From Hyphomicrobiales bacterium (lineage in GTDB: Bacteria > Pseudomonadota > Alphaproteobacteria > Rhizobiales > Beijerinckiaceae), in the NCBI GenBank assembly GCA_900473415.1, contig UCLR01000007.1, positions 124,001 through 188,000 on the forward strand: a DNA stretch of 64,000 bases. The letters run 5' to 3'. Shown here in pieces: positions 29,262 through 36,845 of the stretch. The notes below the pieces were generated by a model. The model was not told where the DNA came from and did not search any database. It saw only the letters and a list, made by a program, of their open reading frames with translations. Numbering within the stretch: position 1 is the stretch's first letter; every line of letters begins with the position of its first letter. The position numbers and the translations under genes were made by a program.

Positions 29262-29789
29262 ATGAACCTGGCCGACAGCATCCGCGCGATCCCGGACTAT
29301 CCCAAGCCCGGCATCGTCTTCCGCGACATCACCACGCTGCTCGGCGATGCGCGGGCCTTCCGGCGCGCGGTAGACGAACTGGTGCAGCCCTTCGCCGGCC
29401 TGAAGATCGCGCAGATCGCCGGCATCGAGGCGCGCGGCTTCATCCTCGGCGGAGCCGTGGCGCATCAGCTCTCGGCCGGCTTCATCCCGGTACGCAAGAA
29501 GGGTAAGCTGCCGCGCGAGACGCTGCGTGCGACCTATGCGCTCGAATACGGCACGGACGAGATCGAGATCCATCGCGACGCCGTGCAGCGCGGCGAGCGC
29601 GTCTTGCTGGTCGATGATCTTGTGGCGACCGGCGGTACGGCCGAAGCTGCAGTCAATCTGCTGAGCCGTCTCGGCGCGGAGGTCGTCGCCGCTTGCTTTA
29701 TCGTCGACCTGCCCGATCTCGGCGGGGCGGACCGCATCCGCAGGCTCGGCGTGCCGGTGCGGACGCTGGTCTCCTTCGCAGGCCACTGA
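29262..29789 (+). CDS. apt: Adenine phosphoribosyltransferase
   Basis: A 175-residue type I phosphoribosyltransferase making AMP from adenine and PRPP. Visible: the N-terminal hood [21 protein letters not shown], the substrate loop [22 protein letters not shown], and the PRPP motif [14 protein letters not shown]. The start at [10 protein letters not shown] matches family length; an in-frame ATG at 29178 would add 28 low-complexity Thr/Ser/Pro residues and is less likely. Placement directly behind mtnP means the adenine released from MTA is recovered. Confidence 0.93.
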   Translation: MNLADSIRAIPDYPKPGIVFRDITTLLGDARAFRRAVDELVQPFAGLKIAQIAGIEARGFILGGAVAHQLSAGFIPVRKKGKLPRETLRATYALEYGTDEIEIHRDAVQRGERVLLVDDLVATGGTAEAAVNLLSRLGAEVVAACFIVDLPDLGGADRIRRLGVPVRTLVSFAGH

Positions 29790-29797
29790 GGGAAGCC

Positions 29798-30907
29798 ATG
29801 AAGATCAACGGCCAGCACTACCGGACGATCTGGCTGGCGCAGGATGGCTGGCGCGTCGTGGTCATCGACCAGACCCGGCTGCCCTTCCGCTTCGAGACGG
29901 TGTCGCTGGGCACGGCCGAGCAGGCGGCGGATGCGATCCGCAGCATGGTGGTGCGCGGGGCTCCGCTGATCGGCGCAACGGCCGCCTATGGCGTCGCCCT
30001 GGCCATGCGTGTCGACGCCTCGGATGAAGCTCTTGCGGCCGCTCTGGCGCTGCTCGGCGCGACGCGCCCGACCGCGGTCAACCTGCATTGGGCGCTGGCG
30101 CGGATGCGGCGCGTGCTCTCGAGCTTGCCGGCCGAGGCGCGCATGGCCGCCGCCTACGCCGAAGCCGCCACAATCTGCGACGAGGACGTCGCCCTCTGCC
30201 GCGCCATTGGCGAGCACGGCCTGCCGCTGATCCGCGAGATCGTGGCGCGGAAGCCCGCCGGACAGCCCATCAACATCCTCACCCATTGCAATGCCGGCTG
30301 GATCGCGACGGTCGATTGGGGCACGGCGCTGGCGCCGATCTATCTGGCGCATGATGCCGGCATTCCGGTCCATGTCTGGGTGGACGAGACCCGCCCGCGC
30401 AACCAGGGCGCGGCGCTGACCGCCTATGAACTCGGTGCCCATGGCGTGCCGCATACGGTGATCGTCGACAACGCCGGCGGCCATCTGATGCAGCACGGGC
30501 AGGTCGACATGGTCATCGTTGGCACGGATCGGACCACGGCCCGGGGCGACGTCGCCAACAAGATCGGCACCTATCTCAAGGCGCTCGCCGCGCATGACAA
30601 CGGCGTGCCCTTCTATGTCGCGCTGCCTTCGCCGACGATCGATTGGGGCGTCAGTGACGGCGTCGCCGAGATCCCGATCGAGGAGCGCGCGGCGCGCGAG
30701 GTCACGCATCTTTCCGGCCTTGCCGAGGATGGCGAGGTCAGGTCGATCCGGGCCGTGGCGCCCGGCAGCAACGCGGCCAACCCTGCCTTCGACGTGACGC
30801 CGGCCCGGCTCGTCACCGGTCTCATCACCGAGCGCGGCGTGTCGGCGGCTTCCGCCGAAGGGCTGGCGCGACTCTTTCCGGATCTGGCGAACAAGGCGGC
30901 ATCATGA
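29798..30907 (+). CDS. mtnA: S-methyl-5-thioribose-1-phosphate isomerase
   Basis: A 369-residue enzyme of the eIF2B-alpha-related isomerase family that turns methylthioribose 1-phosphate into methylthioribulose 1-phosphate. Diagnostic residues are in [23 protein letters not shown] (the conserved Cys), ETRPRNQGA and [21 protein letters not shown] (the catalytic Asp). GGAAG precedes the ATG, 8 bp after the apt stop. Its stop overlaps the class II aldolase start (ATGA). The rest of the classical methionine salvage set (mtnB, mtnC, mtnD) is not present here. Confidence 0.95.
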   Translation: MKINGQHYRTIWLAQDGWRVVVIDQTRLPFRFETVSLGTAEQAADAIRSMVVRGAPLIGATAAYGVALAMRVDASDEALAAALALLGATRPTAVNLHWALARMRRVLSSLPAEARMAAAYAEAATICDEDVALCRAIGEHGLPLIREIVARKPAGQPINILTHCNAGWIATVDWGTALAPIYLAHDAGIPVHVWVDETRPRNQGAALTAYELGAHGVPHTVIVDNAGGHLMQHGQVDMVIVGTDRTTARGDVANKIGTYLKALAAHDNGVPFYVALPSPTIDWGVSDGVAEIPIEERAAREVTHLSGLAEDGEVRSIRAVAPGSNAANPAFDVTPARLVTGLITERGVSAASAEGLARLFPDLANKAAS

Positions 30908-31548
30908 GCGAAGCGGAACTGCGGCAGGAGATCGTCGCGGTCGCGCAGGCGATCGACCGGGCGGGCTTCTGCCCGTCGAAATCCGGCAATGTCTCGGCCC
31001 GGTTCGGCGAGGGGGTGCTGATCACGCCGTCCGGCCTGCCCTATGCCCAGACGAAGCCGGAAGACCTGATCCATCTGGCGCTCGATGGCACCGTGCTGAA
31101 CGGCAAGCGCAAGCCCTCCTCGGAATGGCCTTTCCATATCGAGATCTACAAGGCCCGACCGGACGCGCAGGCGATCGTCCATACGCATTCGCCCCGTGCC
31201 ACCGCGTTGTCCTCGACGCGGCGCGGCATCCCGGCCTTCCACTACATGATCGCGCTCTGCGGTGGGGCGGATGTGCGCTGTGCAGAGTATGCGACCTTCG
31301 GCACGCCCGAGCTCGCGGCCAATGCGGTGAAGGGACTGGAAGGGCGCAAGGCAGTGCTGCTCGCCAATCACGGCGTCATCGCGCTGGGTGGGTCCCTGGC
31401 CGGCGCTCACACCATCGTTGCGGAGGTCGAGAACCTCGCAGGGCAGTATCTCGACATCCTCGCCGCAGGGCTTCAGCCCGTCATCCTCGATGAGGTCGAG
31501 ATGGAACGCGTCGGTGTGAAGTTTGCCGGCTACGGAAAGGTCGGCTGA
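30904..31548 (+). CDS. Class II aldolase, probable methylthioribulose-1-phosphate aldolase
   Basis: A 214-residue class II (zinc) aldolase of the FucA/AraD superfamily. The Zn ligands are visible as HTHS (two His) and the later His in LANHGVIAL, and the catalytic Glu in [16 protein letters not shown] and ITPSG form the phosphate-binding part. By itself this could be an L-fuculose-phosphate-type aldolase. Because it overlaps mtnA and follows mtnP-apt-mtnA, the most likely substrate is 5-methylthioribulose 1-phosphate, giving DHAP and methylthioacetaldehyde, as reported for Ald2 of the DHAP shunt in Rhodospirillum rubrum. An MtnB dehydratase role is the main alternative. Confidence 0.85.
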   Translation: MSEAELRQEIVAVAQAIDRAGFCPSKSGNVSARFGEGVLITPSGLPYAQTKPEDLIHLALDGTVLNGKRKPSSEWPFHIEIYKARPDAQAIVHTHSPRATALSSTRRGIPAFHYMIALCGGADVRCAEYATFGTPELAANAVKGLEGRKAVLLANHGVIALGGSLAGAHTIVAEVENLAGQYLDILAAGLQPVILDEVEMERVGVKFAGYGKVG

Positions 31549-31552
31549 GGAT

Positions 31553-31578
31553 CGGCCCTCCGCCTTCGCGGAGGGCCG
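31553..31578. terminator. Bidirectional hairpin between aldolase and dctP genes
   Basis: CGGCCCTCCGC (31553-31563) and GCGGAGGGCCG (31568-31578) form a perfect 11-bp stem with a CTTC loop. It lies between the convergent aldolase and TRAP-binding-protein genes. The flanking T tracts are poor on both strands. Confidence 0.75.
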
Positions 31579-31587
31579 GGTCGTCGC

Positions 31588-32685
31588 TCAGCCGTCCTGC
31601 CAGCGCTGCTGCAGCGCCGAGGCCGACATCAGGTCGAAGGACAGATCCGAGATCGACCAGTAGCGCGTGCTGTCCTGCTGGAACGCCCAGAGGTGGTCGT
31701 AGATCTTCTTGAAGTTCGGGTTGGCGGCCGACATCTCGGCATAGAGATCCTTGGTGTGCTTGTAGCTCGCCCTGAGGATGTCGTTCGGTAAGGGGCGTAG
31801 CTGTGCGCCGCCGGCGATCAGACGCTTCAGGGCTGGCGGGTTGAGCGCGTCGTACTTCGCCTGCATGTCGTGGCCGGCGGCCATGGCGCAGTTCTTCAGC
31901 ACCTTCTGGTAAACCGGCGGCAGGCCGTTCCACTTCTCCAGGTTGATGAAGAAAGAGAGCTCAGCGCAGCCGTCCCAGAAGCCGGGGTAGTAGTAATAGG
32001 GCGCGACCTTGGCGAAGCCGAGCTTCTCGTCGTCATAAGGGCCGACGAACTCGACCGCGTCTAGCACGCCACGCTCCAGCGCCGGATAGATGTCGCCCGC
32101 GCCGAGCTGCTGCGGGATCACGCCCATCTTCTGCAGCACGTTGCCGCCGAGCCCGCCGATGCGCATCTTGAGGCCCTGCAGATCGGCCGCCGACTTCAGT
32201 TCCTTGCGGAACCAGCCACCCATCTGTGCGCCCGTGTTGCCGGCCGGCAGGTTGTAGATGTTGAACTTGGCGTAAAACTCGTTGAGCAGTTCGAGGCCGC
32301 CGCCATGGAAGAGCCAGGCCTGCATCTGCCGGCTGTTCGGCCCCCACGGGATCACGGTACCGAAAGCGAAGGCGGTGTCCTTGCCGGTGTAGAAATAGGA
32401 GCCGGAATGGCCCATCTCGACGGTGCCGCTCGTGACCGCATCGGCAACCTGGAGAGCGGGCACGATCTCGCCCGTGGCGAAGACCTGGATCTTGAACTTG
32501 CCGTCGGTGACGGCCGAGACGGCTTCCGACAGATAGGTGCAGGCACCAAACAGCGTGTCGAGCGATTTCGGATAGCTGGACGCCATCCGCCAGGAAATGG
32601 ACGGCATGCTCTGCGCAATCGCAGGCGAGGCGATGGCCGCCGTGGCGCCGACGCCGGCGCCCTTCAGAAATGATCTGCGCTTCAT
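31588..32685 (-). CDS. TRAP transporter substrate-binding protein, TakP-like
   Basis: A 365-residue periplasmic solute-binding protein of the DctP family. The signal has a twin-arginine motif (KRRSFLKG), hydrophobic core and AIA-Q cleavage. Mature-protein motifs WRMASSYPKSLDTLFG, VFATGEIVPALQVADAV, LKMRIGGLGG and EFVGPYDDEKLGF strongly resemble TakP, the 2-oxo-acid binding protein of Rhodobacter. AGGAAA precedes the chosen ATG. No DctQ or DctM permease gene lies nearby, so the partner must be elsewhere. The upstream genes for a 2-oxoacid reductase-like and a 2-hydroxyacid oxidase-like enzyme agree with a 2-oxo or 2-hydroxy acid ligand, which remains inference. Confidence 0.88.
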   Translation of the reverse strand: MKRRSFLKGAGVGATAAIASPAIAQSMPSISWRMASSYPKSLDTLFGACTYLSEAVSAVTDGKFKIQVFATGEIVPALQVADAVTSGTVEMGHSGSYFYTGKDTAFAFGTVIPWGPNSRQMQAWLFHGGGLELLNEFYAKFNIYNLPAGNTGAQMGGWFRKELKSAADLQGLKMRIGGLGGNVLQKMGVIPQQLGAGDIYPALERGVLDAVEFVGPYDDEKLGFAKVAPYYYYPGFWDGCAELSFFINLEKWNGLPPVYQKVLKNCAMAAGHDMQAKYDALNPPALKRLIAGGAQLRPLPNDILRASYKHTKDLYAEMSAANPNFKKIYDHLWAFQQDSTRYWSISDLSFDLMSASALQQRWQDG

Positions 32686-32813
32686 GAAGACGTTTCCTGC
32701 CTCGTTATTATGGTTCGCCGAAGCGAGCCTCGGGTGGGCAAGGATGGCACGCCGCCGGCGCAGATCGTCCGATGGCTGGGGCATCACCGCTCTGCTTGGA
32801 ACGCAAGGCCGGC

Positions 32814-33710
32814 TCAGTTCCGGTTGGCTTCTTCCATCAGCTTGACGACGACCATCAGCAGCCGGTTGGCCGGCGTCGCGATGCCGAGCTTCTCGCCCAT
32901 CCGCACGACATAGCCGTTGAGATGCCCGATCTCGGTGCGCTTGCCCTTGGCAAGATCCTGCGCCGTCGAGGAGAACTGGTTCGGCATCGCCGAGGCGAGG
33001 CTGAGAACCTTTCCAAGAATGCTCTCGTCGGGGCTGACGCCGCAGCCCTTTGCCACAGCGACGCACTCGGCGACTAGGTCCGTCATCACGGCCTCGACCC
33101 CGGGGACGGCCCGCATCCGTGCGTAAGGGAGTTGCGGGATGGCGGAGAGCGCGTTGTAGCAGCAGTTCACGATCAGCTTGCCCCAGAGATCCCCGATGAC
33201 GTTATCGGAGATTTCGGTGCCGATGCCGGCCTGGGTGAGGGTCGCGGCGATCTGCGGGCTGGCGGGATCCGAGCCGATGACGAGTTCTCCCCGGCCGTGA
33301 TGCCGAACATGGCCGGGCGCCGGCATCTCGACCGCGACATAGACGGCGGTGGGAATGACCGGCCGCTTGAGGACGTCCTGCAGGCGCTCGGCGTTGTCGA
33401 CGCCGTTCTGCAGGCTGAGGATGGCGGCATCAGCCGGGAGATGCGGCGCCATGGCGTCGCCGGCCGCTGCGGTGTCGTCGGACTTGACGCAGAACAGCAC
33501 GAGATCGGCGCCGGCCACGCCCGAGGGCTCGGTGGTTGCCGAAAGCTGCACGGCCTCGGTGGCGCCCCGGGCCTCGAGCAGGAGTCCATGCTTGCGGATC
33601 GCCTCCACGTGCAGTGGCCGCGCGATCAGCGTGACCGCGTGGCCAGCCCGCGCCAGCATGGCGCCGTAGTAACAGCCGACTGCGCCGGCGCCCATGACAG
33701 CGATCTTCAT
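32814..33710 (-). CDS. panE: 2-dehydropantoate 2-reductase family protein
   Basis: A 298-residue NADPH-dependent reductase of the ketopantoate reductase family. The N-terminal cofactor motif is IAVMGAGAVGCYYGAMLARAGH. LFCVKSDDT and LSLQNGVDN are typical of the domain, and GDLWGKLIVNCCYNALSAI carries the catalytic Lys region. Ketopantoate reduction for pantothenate is the family role. However, organisms often carry several paralogues acting on other 2-oxo acids, and the neighbours here (2-hydroxyacid oxidase, TakP-like binding protein) make that possible. Confidence 0.82.
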   Translation of the reverse strand: MKIAVMGAGAVGCYYGAMLARAGHAVTLIARPLHVEAIRKHGLLLEARGATEAVQLSATTEPSGVAGADLVLFCVKSDDTAAAGDAMAPHLPADAAILSLQNGVDNAERLQDVLKRPVIPTAVYVAVEMPAPGHVRHHGRGELVIGSDPASPQIAATLTQAGIGTEISDNVIGDLWGKLIVNCCYNALSAIPQLPYARMRAVPGVEAVMTDLVAECVAVAKGCGVSPDESILGKVLSLASAMPNQFSSTAQDLAKGKRTEIGHLNGYVVRMGEKLGIATPANRLLMVVVKLMEEANRN

Positions 33711-33744
33711 CCGTCCAATCCCAACTTCTCTTCAGCGCGGAAGC

Positions 33745-34905
33745 TTAGCGGCCCGCGGCCGGTGGCCAAAGAAACTCGCGGTTCAATTCGCCGGGCGTCG
33801 TGCAGCCGAGATGGATGAGCGTGTTCAACAGCTCCTCGCGCAGCATGTCGATGATGGTTGCCGGGCCACGCTCCAGTCCCATCGAGCCGACTGCATAGAG
33901 GAAGGCCCGCCCGAGCAGGACGAAATCGGCGCCCGAAGCCAGGCTCTTGGCGATGTCGTCGCCATTGCGCACGCCACTGTCCAGGATCAGCGTCAGCGCG
34001 TCGCCGCAGGCGTCGCGGATTGCGGGAAAGACCTCGATCGAGGCCGGCGCTGCATCGAGCTGTCGGCCGCCATGGTTGGAGACGACGATGCCGTCCGCGC
34101 CGAGCTTTGAGGCCGTCAGCGCATCTCTCGGATTGAGAATGCCCTTGATGACGAGGTTATGCGGCCAGGCCTTGCGGATGGCCTCGATGCGGCGCCAATC
34201 GAGGGCTGGGCAGGAGAGCTGACGGGAGACGAATTCAGCATGGGCCAGACCGCTCATGCCGCCCTTGCTGTCCATGAAGTTCGCCATGCCGAGCCGCTCG
34301 CCGAGAGCGGCCCGCATCAGCCAGGCCGGGTGGCGGGCAACGTCGAGGACGGTGCGCAGCGAGGGCCGCAAGGGGATGGCGAGGCCGTTCATGCGATCCC
34401 GGACGCGCTTCGCCGGGACGGGGATGTCGACCGTGGCCAGAAGCGTGGTGACGCCGACATTCAGCGCCCTTTCCATCAGGCGCGCGGCCATGGCCTCGTC
34501 AGAGCCGGGGTAGAGCTGGAACCAGAGATTGTCCTGTGCGATCGCATTGATAGGCTCGATCGCGGTCGTTGCCGCCGTCGATAGGACGTAAGGGATGTTC
34601 TTTTCTTTCGCCGCGCGTGCGAGCGCACGGTCGGTGCCCGGGCGAACCAGATCGGCGAAGCCCATGGGCGCCACGGCGAAAGGCGCTGCGTAGCGGCGGC
34701 CGAAGATCGTCACCTCCGTGCTTGCCGCCGCGCAGTCACGCAGGGCCTGGGGCAGCAGGGCGATCTCCTCGAAGCGGCGGCGATTGCGCGCGATCGCGAG
34801 CTCGGCTCCTGCGCCGCCCTCGACGAAATCGAAAACAGCGCGCGGCAGGCGCTTGCGTGCGATGTCTTCCATCTGGCGCGTGGTGAAGATGCCTTTTGTC
34901 GGCAC
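33745..34905 (-). CDS. FMN-dependent alpha-hydroxy-acid oxidase/dehydrogenase
   Basis: A 386-residue TIM-barrel flavoprotein of the lactate/glycolate oxidase family. Features: VFDFVEGGAGAEL, PFAVAPMGFADL, YVLSTAATTAIE, FQLYPGSDEA, LLATVDIPVPAKR, VIKGILNPRDAL (catalytic-type Lys), VVSNHGGRQLD (His base) and ILDSGVRNGDDI. LGRAFLYAVGSMG ends the FMN phosphate site. I prefer the GTG at VPTKGIFT because GAGGGGG lies upstream. A GTG 14 codons earlier is possible. It leads a probable operon with the panE-like and TakP-like genes and would oxidise a 2-hydroxy acid such as lactate, mandelate or a longer homologue; the substrate is not determined. Confidence 0.88.
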   Translation of the reverse strand: MPTKGIFTTRQMEDIARKRLPRAVFDFVEGGAGAELAIARNRRRFEEIALLPQALRDCAAASTEVTIFGRRYAAPFAVAPMGFADLVRPGTDRALARAAKEKNIPYVLSTAATTAIEPINAIAQDNLWFQLYPGSDEAMAARLMERALNVGVTTLLATVDIPVPAKRVRDRMNGLAIPLRPSLRTVLDVARHPAWLMRAALGERLGMANFMDSKGGMSGLAHAEFVSRQLSCPALDWRRIEAIRKAWPHNLVIKGILNPRDALTASKLGADGIVVSNHGGRQLDAAPASIEVFPAIRDACGDALTLILDSGVRNGDDIAKSLASGADFVLLGRAFLYAVGSMGLERGPATIIDMLREELLNTLIHLGCTTPGELNREFLWPPAAGR

Positions 34906-35009
34906 GACCTTGTCCCCCTCGGCCCGCTCGATGCGGTTCCGATGCACTATGCCGGCCGCTGACGGCTCAGCAATGCCGCCGGCGTGATGGAGGGATTGCA
35001 GTACGGTCC

Positions 35010-35360
35010 CTAGTCGCTTTCGTTCGACCAGCGCTCCTTCGCCTCGGCGGCCGGCGCCAGCAATCTGACGGTGTCGTTCTCGATTCCGGCGACGAGAGCC
35101 AAGTCGAGGTGGCGGCGCATGCCGCCGGCGGCCGGGTCAGGCCTGTCCAGCTTGAGCAATTGCCCCGCCAGCGCATCGACGGTGCCGACATGACGTTGTC
35201 GGAGCTAGCACTACAGGCGCCCGCCGCCGTTCCTCCGGGAGCGGTGGCTGCCCCATTTTCCAGCGCTCCGAGCGCTGGTGCTCCGTGACATAGCGATGGT
35301 CGACATGGCCGCCAGCCTCGAGCCTGCCTACTGGGCCCCTTAGGCTCGCCGGCGGCGGAT
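35010..35360 (-). pseudogene. Probable gene relic with frameshift
   Basis: The 550-bp interval 34906-35456 has no intact gene. On the minus strand, codon-like sequence reads GRLEAGGHVDHRYVTEHQ and RSERWKMGQPPLPEE down to about 35215. It then breaks and resumes in another frame as VGTVDALAGQLLKL, GGMRRHLDLALVAGIEN and AAEAKERWSNESD, ending at a TAG (35010-35012). A stop at 35205-35207 separates the frames. This looks like the 3' part of a decayed gene with no start left. I do not recognise the parent family; a chance reading cannot be excluded. Confidence 0.35.
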
Positions 35361-35367
35361 GGCGAAT

Positions 35368-35392
35368 GGAACTAGCGGTCGGCCCAGGTGTT
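35368..35392 (+). promoter_or_regulatory. EcfG-like promoter candidate
   Basis: GGAAC (35368-35372), a 16-bp spacer and TGTT (35389-35392) come close to the alphaproteobacterial general stress sigma consensus GGAAC-N16/17-CGTT. It sits 65 bp before the acetyltransferase gene that starts the small GNAT-VOC-DUF3008 operon. One position deviates, so this is only a candidate. Confidence 0.3.
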
Positions 35393-35456
35393 CACGGGGC
35401 ATGACCGTGCGCCGGACGCGGCCGGCCTGTCGCCGAGCGAAGTCACGGAGCCGCCT

Positions 35457-35777
35457 ATGCCGACCGATACTGCCCCGAACTCTGCCCCTCAGCTTCGCGA
35501 CGACGCCGCGCATAGCCGGTTCGTTATGGCAGTGCCGGGTGGCGAGGCCTTCGCCATCTACCGGCGCGTCGACGGCTATCTGGTGATCTCGCATACGGAG
35601 GTGCCACGCGCCTCCCGCGGCCGGGGCCTTGGATCAAGCCTGGCGCTCGCGCTGTTCGAGCATGCGCGTGCCCAGGGCGAGCGCATCGTGCCGGCCTGTT
35701 CCTTCCTCGACGATTGGGCGAGCCAGCATCCCGAATATGGCGACGTGCTCGCCGGGGGGCGGGAGGAGGCGGAATGA
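35457..35777 (+). CDS. Small GNAT-family acetyltransferase (COG2388 type)
   Basis: A 106-residue protein of the short GNAT group (YidJ/COG2388). It contains AIYRRVDGYLVISHTEVP, the acetyl-CoA loop SRGRGLGSSLALALFEHARAQG, and the characteristic C-terminal VPACSFLDDWASQHPEY. CGGAG precedes the ATG at a good distance; the in-frame codons upstream look non-coding. Its stop overlaps the VOC gene start (ATGA). Function of the group is not defined. Confidence 0.82.
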   Translation: MPTDTAPNSAPQLRDDAAHSRFVMAVPGGEAFAIYRRVDGYLVISHTEVPRASRGRGLGSSLALALFEHARAQGERIVPACSFLDDWASQHPEYGDVLAGGREEAE

Positions 35778-36151
35778 TCGACCATATCTCCGTCGGCACC
35801 AACGATATCGCCAGGGCGCGGGCCTTCTACGATCCCGTCCTCGGCGGGCTCGGCCTGCGGCTGCTGGCCAGCGGCGCGGGCTCTGCCGATTACGGCGTGA
35901 GCAGCATCCTGTTCAGCATCGAGACGCCGCATGACGGCAAGCGCGCGACCAGCGGCAACGGCATGCATATCGCCTTCGCCGCCGGCCGGCGCGAGATGGT
36001 CGATAGCTTCTATCGCACAGCCCTCGCCAATGGCGGCATCGATGCGGGGCCGCCCGGCCTGCGCCCTGAATACGACGCCAATTACTACGGCGCCTTCGTC
36101 TTCGATCCCGACGGCAACAAGATCGAGGCCGTCACCCGTTCATCGAAGTAA
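35774..36151 (+). CDS. VOC family (glyoxalase-fold) protein
   Basis: A 125-residue single-module vicinal oxygen chelate protein. It begins IDHISVGTNDIARARAFYDPVL with the first metal-type His, has NGMHIAFAAGRREMVD with the second, and ends FVFDPDGNKIEAV with the family Glu. Metal ligands are therefore complete for a dimeric dioxygenase/glyoxalase fold. It is coupled to the preceding acetyltransferase and followed by DUF3008 after 14 bp. Substrate unknown. Confidence 0.87.
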   Translation: MIDHISVGTNDIARARAFYDPVLGGLGLRLLASGAGSADYGVSSILFSIETPHDGKRATSGNGMHIAFAAGRREMVDSFYRTALANGGIDAGPPGLRPEYDANYYGAFVFDPDGNKIEAVTRSSK

Positions 36152-36165
36152 GGAAGGAGGACGAT

Positions 36166-36354
36166 ATGCCTGCGAAATCAGCAGCCCAGCAGAAGGCAGC
36201 CGGTGCGGCGCTCGCTGCCAAGCGCGGCGACATGAAGAAAAGCGAGCTCAAAGGCGCTTCGAAGTCGATGGAAAAATCGATGAGCGAGACCGAGCTCGAG
36301 AAGATGGCTTCGACGAAGCGCAAGGGGAAACCCGAGCACAAGACGAAGCATTGA
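36166..36354 (+). CDS. DUF3008 family small basic protein
   Basis: A 62-residue, Lys/Ala/Met-rich hydrophilic protein (MPAKSAAQQKAAGAALAAKRG and later KSMSETELEKMASTKRKGKP), matching the DUF3008 family. It has a very strong ribosome site, AAGGAGG, shortly upstream. It is likely co-transcribed with the GNAT and VOC genes. The composition resembles small stress-induced proteins, but no role is established. Confidence 0.85.
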   Translation: MPAKSAAQQKAAGAALAAKRGDMKKSELKGASKSMEKSMSETELEKMASTKRKGKPEHKTKH

Positions 36355-36845
36355 TGGGACGCATCATCATTCTCGAGCTTGCCTGAGAATGACGACATTC
36401 TAGCTCTTCCTGAGCTTGCCCAGGTTTCCTGGCGGACCGGAGAAGGGCAGGTCATCCGGGCGCAGCAGATCGGCTTCGGGCTCGGGGGGCGTGGCTGTTC
36501 CCGCCCTTGTGCCCTTCGTCCCAGCGATGGATCGCCCCGGTCAGCGAGCAATGCAACGCCCTGGCCGGGAAAACGTCGCATTGGGCCATCCGGGCAGCAT
36601 CTCCTCAAGAGCGCGCCGGCTAAGGAAGCGGCCATGCGATCGCGCCGCTCGATGCCATTCGCGCGGGGCTGGTCTGGCACGTCGATGGGTCGCGGTCCCC
36701 GAGAGAATGCGCTATCGTTCAAATGCCCTTGTTCAGCAACATCGCTGGATGGATCCTGAGAATATTCAATCAAGACGAGATACAGGAAAGTTTCAAAAGT
36801 CTTCCGATGTCGTGCTGCCGTTTTTGAAACAGGGAGTGACAGACA
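36355..36845. other. 491-bp interval without a confident gene
   Basis: It starts with a hairpin, CATTCTC (36368-36374) / GAGAATG (36385-36391), that may end the DUF3008 transcript. The inverted 13-mer GCCTGAGAATGAC (36381-36393) is shared with the element at 11848. On the minus strand there are codon-like fragments, ALHCSLTGAIHRWDEGHKGG and, in another frame, PEADLLRPDDLPFSG ending at a TAG (36400-36402). These suggest a possible frameshifted relic. The last 120 bp are AT-richer, with inverted arms GTTTCAAAA (36790-36798) and TTTTGAAAC (36822-36830) just before the HtrA-type gene. Confidence 0.4.

Noticed and set aside
32700..33066. Upstream extension of the TRAP binding protein
   Set aside because: The Tat signal begins at 32685 with a good ribosome site; the extension overlaps the panE-like gene on the same strand.
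34967..35288. Small ORFs on both strands (74 and 130 codons) in the interval before the GNAT gene
   Set aside because: Composition is random-like; the codon-like signal lies in other minus-strand frames and is broken, so I call it a relic.
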